A DNA stretch of 64,000 nt from Nitratireductor sp. XY-223 (GTDB lineage: Bacteria > Pseudomonadota > Alphaproteobacteria > Rhizobiales > Rhizobiaceae), in assembly GCF_004959855.1 (NCBI RefSeq), contig NZ_SPNT01000011.1:20834-84833 (forward strand). The letters run 5' to 3'. Both the position numbers and the translations under genes were made by a program. The notes below the pieces were generated by a model. It was given only the letters and a program-made list of their open reading frames with translations, did not search any database and was not told the origin of the DNA. How positions within the stretch are numbered: the first letter of the stretch is position 1; each line of letters starts with the position of its first letter. Positions 60,470 to 64,000 of this stretch are shown here, piece after piece.

Positions 60470-60943
60470 ATGTCAGAGACGATCGCCTCACGCCTTGCCG
60501 CGCTTGGCCTGGAACTGCCCGATGCCGCTGCGCCGGCAGCCAATTATGTCCCCTTTACGATTGTCGGCACAACGCTCTACGTTTCCGGACAATTGCCGAT
60601 GCAGAACGGAGCGGTCGCCGTGACGGGCCGCCTTGAATCCGAATCGGACATCGCGAAAGGCCAGGAGGCTGCGCGACTTTGCGCGATAAACATCCTTGCC
60701 CAGGCAAGAGCGGCGCTGGGCGGCGACCTTGAGGGAATCGGACGGTTGGCAAAAATCCAGGGTTTCGTCTCCTCCGCCCCGGAGTTCGACAAGCAGCACC
60801 TCGTCATTAACGGCGCGTCGGATCTTCTCGTCGATGTGCTCGGGGAGCGCGGCGTGCATGCCAGGGCCGCGGTCGGCATGGCATCTCTGCCGTTCAACGC
60901 GTCCGTGGAGATCGACGCGATTTTCGCAATTGGCGGAGAGTAG
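60470..60943 (+). CDS. RidA family protein
   Basis: 157 aa. Deaminates reactive enamine/imine intermediates. RLAALGLELPDAAAPAANYVPFTIVGTTLYVSGQLP (in parts), the catalytic-region NGAVAVTGRL, QAARLCAIN-type core (here QEAARLCAINILAQ), and ARAAVGMASLPFNASVEI fit the YjgF-like subfamily common in rhizobia. GGAG precedes the ATG. Six bases before the GDPD gene. Confidence 0.92.
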   Translation: MSETIASRLAALGLELPDAAAPAANYVPFTIVGTTLYVSGQLPMQNGAVAVTGRLESESDIAKGQEAARLCAINILAQARAALGGDLEGIGRLAKIQGFVSSAPEFDKQHLVINGASDLLVDVLGERGVHARAAVGMASLPFNASVEIDAIFAIGGE

Positions 60944-60949
60944 AACGGC

Positions 60950-61672
60950 ATGCCGCACCGCTGGATCATCGACAGGCCGATCGCCCACCGCGGTTATCAC
61001 GACATGAACAACCATATCTGGGAGAACACCCGCAGCGCCTTTGCGCGGGCCGTCGAAGCGGGGTTTCCGATCGAGTGCGACCTGCAGCTTTCGTCGGACG
61101 ACGTGGCGATGGTTTTCCACGACTATGACACGCAGCGGCTTTGCGGTGTGGAGGGGGTGGTCCGCGAGATGACGGCCGCGGAGCTGACGGCCCTCAATGT
61201 CGGCGGGACCGCGGACACGATTCCGACGCTCAGCGACCTGCTCGAACAGGTCAATGGTGCGGTCGGGCTGGTCGTTGAATTGAAATCGCCCGATGCGAGA
61301 GATATCGGCGCCTTTGCAAAATCGGTGCTGGAAGATCTCGACGGCTATCCCGGCAATGTCGTCCTGATGTCTTTCGACACCGATCTCATGCAGGCATTGG
61401 CCGACAGTGGCACCGATTGGCCGCTCGGGCTGGTGGCTGCCGAATTCAACGATGCGGACCGGGAGAAGAATATAGCTGCGCTCGAGCTTCCCATCGACTT
61501 TGTATCATTTTGTGTTGACCACGTTCCGAGCGATTTTCTGGAACTGGCACGGGCTAAAGGCCTTACAGTGATCTCCTGGACCGTGAGGGATGAAGCGTCC
61601 GAGAAAATCGCCGCCGAGCACACGGATCAAATTACGTTTGAGGGCTTTGACCCAATGGCCTTGTCAGCCTGA
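60950..61672 (+). CDS. Glycerophosphodiester phosphodiesterase family protein
   Basis: 240 aa. TIM-barrel GDPD. PIAHRGYHD with ENTRSAF and PIECDLQLSSDDVAMVFHD hold the catalytic His and metal-binding Glu/Asp residues. The core VELKSPDARDIG carries the conserved Lys. No signal peptide, so cytoplasmic. Releases glycerol-3-phosphate from glycerophosphodiesters. Same operon as RidA and a FemAB-like gene. Confidence 0.93.
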   Translation: MPHRWIIDRPIAHRGYHDMNNHIWENTRSAFARAVEAGFPIECDLQLSSDDVAMVFHDYDTQRLCGVEGVVREMTAAELTALNVGGTADTIPTLSDLLEQVNGAVGLVVELKSPDARDIGAFAKSVLEDLDGYPGNVVLMSFDTDLMQALADSGTDWPLGLVAAEFNDADREKNIAALELPIDFVSFCVDHVPSDFLELARAKGLTVISWTVRDEASEKIAAEHTDQITFEGFDPMALSA

Positions 61673-61694
61673 CCGGAGGCTTTAAATAAGGCGG

Positions 61695-62909
61695 ATGGCT
61701 GAACCGAACAATGACGATATTCAACGTAGCGATTGTCATGATGTCGATACGTTCCGTATCAGAATCGTCAATTCATTCAATGATATAGAGAAATCAAAAT
61801 GGTCCGGCCTGGTCTCGACGCGAGCCGTGGAGGGAGAGCCCTACAACCCTTTTGTCAATTATGACTTTCTTGCTGCGCTGGAACTCTCCGGATGCGCGAC
61901 GGCGCACACCGGGTGGCTGGGGCAGCACTTGCTTCTTGAATCAACAGCCGGTGAGCTGCTTGGTGCCCTGCCCTGCTATATCAAAAGCCACAGCCAGGGT
62001 GAGTATGTCTTCGATCACGGCTGGGCGGACGCCTTCGAGCGGGCCGGCGGCAGTTACTATCCCAAGCTCCAGGCTTCGATTCCATTCACGCCCGCGACCG
62101 GGCCGCGGCTCTTGTGCGCCAACGAATCGCAGGGCGCGCCGGTTCGTTCTGCCCTGGCGCAGGGGTTGAGGACGCTGACCGAGCGGCTATCCCTCTCATC
62201 AGCCCACGTGACATTCATCCCCGACGCACAGACAGAGTATTTTTCCGCTGCGGGCTACCTGATGCGAAACGATCAGCAGTTTCATTTTATCAATGACGGC
62301 TACGGCAGTTACGGTGACTTTCTCAGCACACTCGCTTCGAGGAAACGCAAGGCACTGAAACGGGAACGCCGGGTCGCTCTCGAGAATGACATTTCCATCG
62401 ACTGGCTGACAGGCGCCGATCTGACCGAGGCGGCCTGGGACAGCTTTTATGCGTTCTATATGGACACGGGCTCGCGGAAATGGGGGCGCCCCTATCTCAA
62501 CAGGGAATTCTTCTCGCGTGTCTCCGAAACGATGGCCGACGATATCCTTCTCATCATGGCGCGACGCGGCACGCACTATGTTGCCGGCGCGATCAATTTC
62601 GTGGGATCGGACACGCTATACGGCCGGCACTGGGGTTGTGTCGAGGATCATCCCTTCCTGCATTTCGAAGTCTGCTACCACCAGGCCATCGATTTCGCCA
62701 TATCCCGTGGTTTGCGCACCGTCGAGGCCGGCGCACAGGGCGAACACAAACTGTCGCGCGGCTATATGCCGGTGACAACGCACTCCGCCCATCACATAAC
62801 CCATGCGGGATTGAGGAACGCCGTCGCCGACTACCTCGAACACGAACGCGATGACGTGGAACGCATCGGGCGACTGCTTCGCCAGCACGGGCCCTTTCGC
62901 AAAGGTTGA
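61695..62909 (+). CDS. FemAB-like GNAT (peptidogalycan biosynthesis, DUF482)
   Basis: 404 aa. Double-GNAT fold of the PF04339 type. PFVNYDFLAALELSGCA, YIKSHSQGEYVFDHGWADAFERAGG (in parts), LPYFPKLQ-like YYPKLQASIPFTPATGPRLL (in parts), RKRKALKRERR, and HFEVCYHQAIDFAISRGL are family segments. The acceptor is unknown, possibly an aminoacyl or envelope substrate. Last gene of the RidA-GDPD unit. Confidence 0.85.
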   Translation: MAEPNNDDIQRSDCHDVDTFRIRIVNSFNDIEKSKWSGLVSTRAVEGEPYNPFVNYDFLAALELSGCATAHTGWLGQHLLLESTAGELLGALPCYIKSHSQGEYVFDHGWADAFERAGGSYYPKLQASIPFTPATGPRLLCANESQGAPVRSALAQGLRTLTERLSLSSAHVTFIPDAQTEYFSAAGYLMRNDQQFHFINDGYGSYGDFLSTLASRKRKALKRERRVALENDISIDWLTGADLTEAAWDSFYAFYMDTGSRKWGRPYLNREFFSRVSETMADDILLIMARRGTHYVAGAINFVGSDTLYGRHWGCVEDHPFLHFEVCYHQAIDFAISRGLRTVEAGAQGEHKLSRGYMPVTTHSAHHITHAGLRNAVADYLEHERDDVERIGRLLRQHGPFRKG

Positions 62910-62913
62910 GAGC

Positions 62914-63291
62914 TCAGCCGGCCGGGTCGGTTGACTTGCCGGCCAGCGCATCCCGGGTTGCGCGAAGCGTCTTCAGGAACCGCGTCGCGCGCTCGATATT
63001 CGATTCCACTTCCAGGATTTTCTGGTTGAGGAACTGCTCTGCATCAAAATCATCGGTCAACGGATTATCGAGTTGGCGCAGGAAGAACACGAGCTCTGCA
63101 AGTGTGAATCCGGCCTTCTGCGCTTCCTCGACCATGCGCAACCGCTCGAAAACGTCTTCGTCATAGTGCCGGTAAGCATTGGTTTTGTCCGGACCGTCCG
63201 AAGAGGCGATCAAGCCGTTCCGTTCGTAAAACCGGATCGTGTCCCGGCTCAAACCGGACCTGCGGGCGACTTCGCCTATGCGCATCGTCAT
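62914..63291 (-). CDS. MerR family transcriptional regulator
   Basis: 125 aa from the ATG at 63291 (or the ATG at 63285). MRIGEVARRSGLSRDTIRFYERNGL is the winged-helix DNA-binding domain. A coiled-coil dimerisation helix follows (about 85-120). Metal-binding Cys of MerR/CueR are absent, so it is not an obvious metal sensor. Divergent from a zinc-ribbon gene with a 15-bp palindrome in between. Confidence 0.9.
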   Translation of the reverse strand: MTMRIGEVARRSGLSRDTIRFYERNGLIASSDGPDKTNAYRHYDEDVFERLRMVEEAQKAGFTLAELVFFLRQLDNPLTDDFDAEQFLNQKILEVESNIERATRFLKTLRATRDALAGKSTDPAG

Positions 63292-63307
63292 TAACACCAA
63301 ACCATTG

Positions 63308-63322
63308 ACAATGGTCCATTGT
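63308..63322. promoter_or_regulatory. Candidate MerR operator between divergent genes
   Basis: ACAATGGTCCATTGT is a 7+1+7 bp inverted repeat. TTGACA at 63305-63310 overlaps its left end and could be a -35 element. It lies 17 bases from the merR start and 75 before the zinc-ribbon start, the usual place for a MerR site. The -10 spacing (19 bp to AATGCT-like sequence) is suggestive only. Confidence 0.55.
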
Positions 63323-63396
63323 TATCATCAAATGCTTCGGGTTGGAAGTGCAATCGCACTTCGCCGCCGGTTTACGGCACAAGGAGGAGCTTTCGG

Positions 63397-63654
63397 ATGG
63401 GCAATCGATGTCAGAGCTGCGGAATGCCGTTGAGCAAGGACGAAATGGGCGGCGGTACCAATGCCGACGGTTCGATCAGCTCGCAATATTGCTCGTATTG
63501 CTTCAAGGATGGGAAATTCCTCCAACCGGATTTCACCGCTGCAGACATGCAGGTATTCTGTCTCGAGCAGCTTGCCAAACGCGGCATGCCCCGGTTCATG
63601 GCATGGATATTCACGCGCGGCATTCCCAAACTCGGCCGCTGGCAGAATCCGTGA
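63397..63654 (+). CDS. Small zinc-ribbon protein
   Basis: 85 aa from the ATG at 63397, preceded by AAGGAGGAG. The N-terminal zinc ribbon has RCQSCGMPL and YCSYCFKDGKF, two C-x2-C knuckles. A helical C-terminal region (FTAADMQVFCLEQLAKRGMPRF, in parts) follows. This domain is a common partner gene of MerR regulators. Function is unknown. An upstream in-frame extension lacks an RBS. Confidence 0.82.
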   Translation: MGNRCQSCGMPLSKDEMGGGTNADGSISSQYCSYCFKDGKFLQPDFTAADMQVFCLEQLAKRGMPRFMAWIFTRGIPKLGRWQNP

Positions 63655-63703
63655 GCGGCATTATATTAATACTCAGTCCGAATTGGCTGGGGTTTCAATC
63701 GAC

Positions 63704-63934
63704 ATGATCCGAAGACGTGCCTTCCTGATCGGCAGCGGCGGAACCGCCGTCATCACATTGGTCAGCGGACTCCTGTCCGCTCCGGCGCGGGCCGCGACCG
63801 GAAACATCGTTACCGCAAGGGCGCTGCGCAGCGTCAACAGTTACAGGAAGGCCAACGGCCGCGGTGCGCTCAGGAGCGACGGGGATGTCCCGTTCTCTGT
63901 TGAAAAAGGAACGGGCAGCGTTGCGGTTTCATGA
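63704..63934 (+). pseudogene. N-terminal fragment of a CAP (SCP-like) exported protein
   Basis: A frame of 76 codons. Twin-Arg signal-like start MIRRRAFLIGSGGTA and a TM/signal segment end APARA. ALRSVNSYRKANGRGALRSD then matches the opening helix of CAP domains. After about base 63880 the similarity stops, and the reading frame ends 17 residues later. The rest of the CAP domain (its catalytic-like His and Glu) is missing. Most likely the gene is interrupted at this point. A naturally short protein is less likely. Confidence 0.55.
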
Positions 63935-64000
63935 TTAGGCGGCCTGCGCCATGTCGTCAACCTGGTTGCTGTCGCCCGATCCTGCGCCATGTCTGTGGAG
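63881..64000. mobile_element. Possible left end of an insertion (speculative)
   Basis: Unrelated sequence begins where the CAP-like gene breaks off. It contains an inverted repeat CCCGTTC (63889-63895) / GAACGGG (63909-63915) and the C-terminal 21 codons of a minus-strand frame ending TAA at 63935. That layout (terminal repeat, then the 3' end of a gene) fits an insertion sequence, but no transposase motif is visible before the window ends. Confidence 0.35.
63935..64000 (-). CDS. C-terminal end of an unknown minus-strand gene
   Basis: Only the last 21 codons are present: a tail rich in Gly, Ser and Asp with VDDMAQAA before the TAA. It is too short to identify. Its position directly behind the broken CAP gene is compatible with a transposase of an inserted element, but this is inference. 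Confidence 0.4.
   Translation of the reverse strand, partial: LHRHGAGSGDSNQVDDMAQAA

Overview
The window is 64 kb of gene-dense, roughly 60% GC chromosome from an alphaproteobacterium, most likely a rhizobial (Hyphomicrobiales) lineage. Supporting this are the accC-aat-DUF2155-NDUFA12 order, a split-direct-repeat LexA box of the alphaproteobacterial type, an EipB (DUF1849) envelope protein, LpxI in place of LpxH, a FixK/FNR-type anaerobox, and a long rpsB-to-lpxB envelope cluster. I cannot name the genus from sequence alone. Almost everything is core chromosome. No plasmid, phage or CRISPR array is visible. The only mobile-DNA suspicion is at the extreme right edge.

Layout. 1-4.4 kb: 3' end of accC, aat, DUF2155, NDUFA12, a GNAT acetyltransferase, gatB, and a small DUF6455 gene behind a well-formed FNR/FixK promoter. 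4.7-8.6 kb: cyoABCD quinol oxidase. 8.7-10.5 kb: minCDE, ending in a strong terminator. 10.6-13.8 kb: a Omp25/RopB-like porin family protein, tRNA-Leu(GAG), lipB, a two-TM potassium channel and an XRE regulator. 13.9-17.5 kb: glutathione-dependent formaldehyde oxidation (frmA, fghA) with a DUF188 gene and a GST between them. 17.5-21.4 kb (minus): coaD, two cyclophilins, queA and tgt. 21.5-22.1 kb: two unannotated-looking micro-membrane-protein genes with their own terminator. 22.1-26.5 kb (minus): gyrA, an AEC transporter and a small secreted protein. 26.8-28.4 kb: a distinctly AT-richer pair of unknown envelope genes. 28.4-33.3 kb: ssb and uvrA sharing an SOS-controlled intergenic region, then DUF72 and chorismate mutase. 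33.3-35.2 kb (minus): NAD(P)HX repair enzyme and a cupin. 35.4-37.4 kb: sigma54-driven glnB-glnA. 37.4-43.6 kb: a secreted hydrolase, then a tandem glycine riboswitch with gcvT-gcvH-gcvP. 43.6-57.0 kb (minus, read right to left): rpsB-tsf-pyrH-frr-uppS-cdsA-rseP-bamA-lpxD-fabZ-lpxA-lpxI-lpxB, which links translation, isoprenoid carrier and phospholipid synthesis, outer-membrane assembly and lipid A. 57.2-60.3 kb (minus): eipB, NUDIX and a Pit phosphate transporter. 60.4-62.9 kb: RidA, GDPD and a FemAB-like protein. 62.9-64 kb: divergent MerR and zinc-ribbon genes, then a CAP-type gene that looks cut off at about 63.88 kb beside unrelated sequence.

Most informative observations: (1) a glycine riboswitch whose second P1 strand is exactly complementary to the gcvT Shine-Dalgarno, which suggests translational control; (2) an LpxD that lacks one beta-helix coil, a conserved His and the C-terminal helices; (3) ribosomal protein S2 with a long acidic Ala/Glu/Pro tail built from 30-bp tandem repeats; (4) a textbook class II FNR/FixK promoter on the DUF6455 gene; (5) two micro-membrane proteins between coaD and gyrA; (6) a low-GC two-gene envelope module; (7) the truncated CAP gene at the right edge. 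I found no clearly new multi-gene defence or metabolic system. The best candidates for undescribed biology are items 5 and 6.
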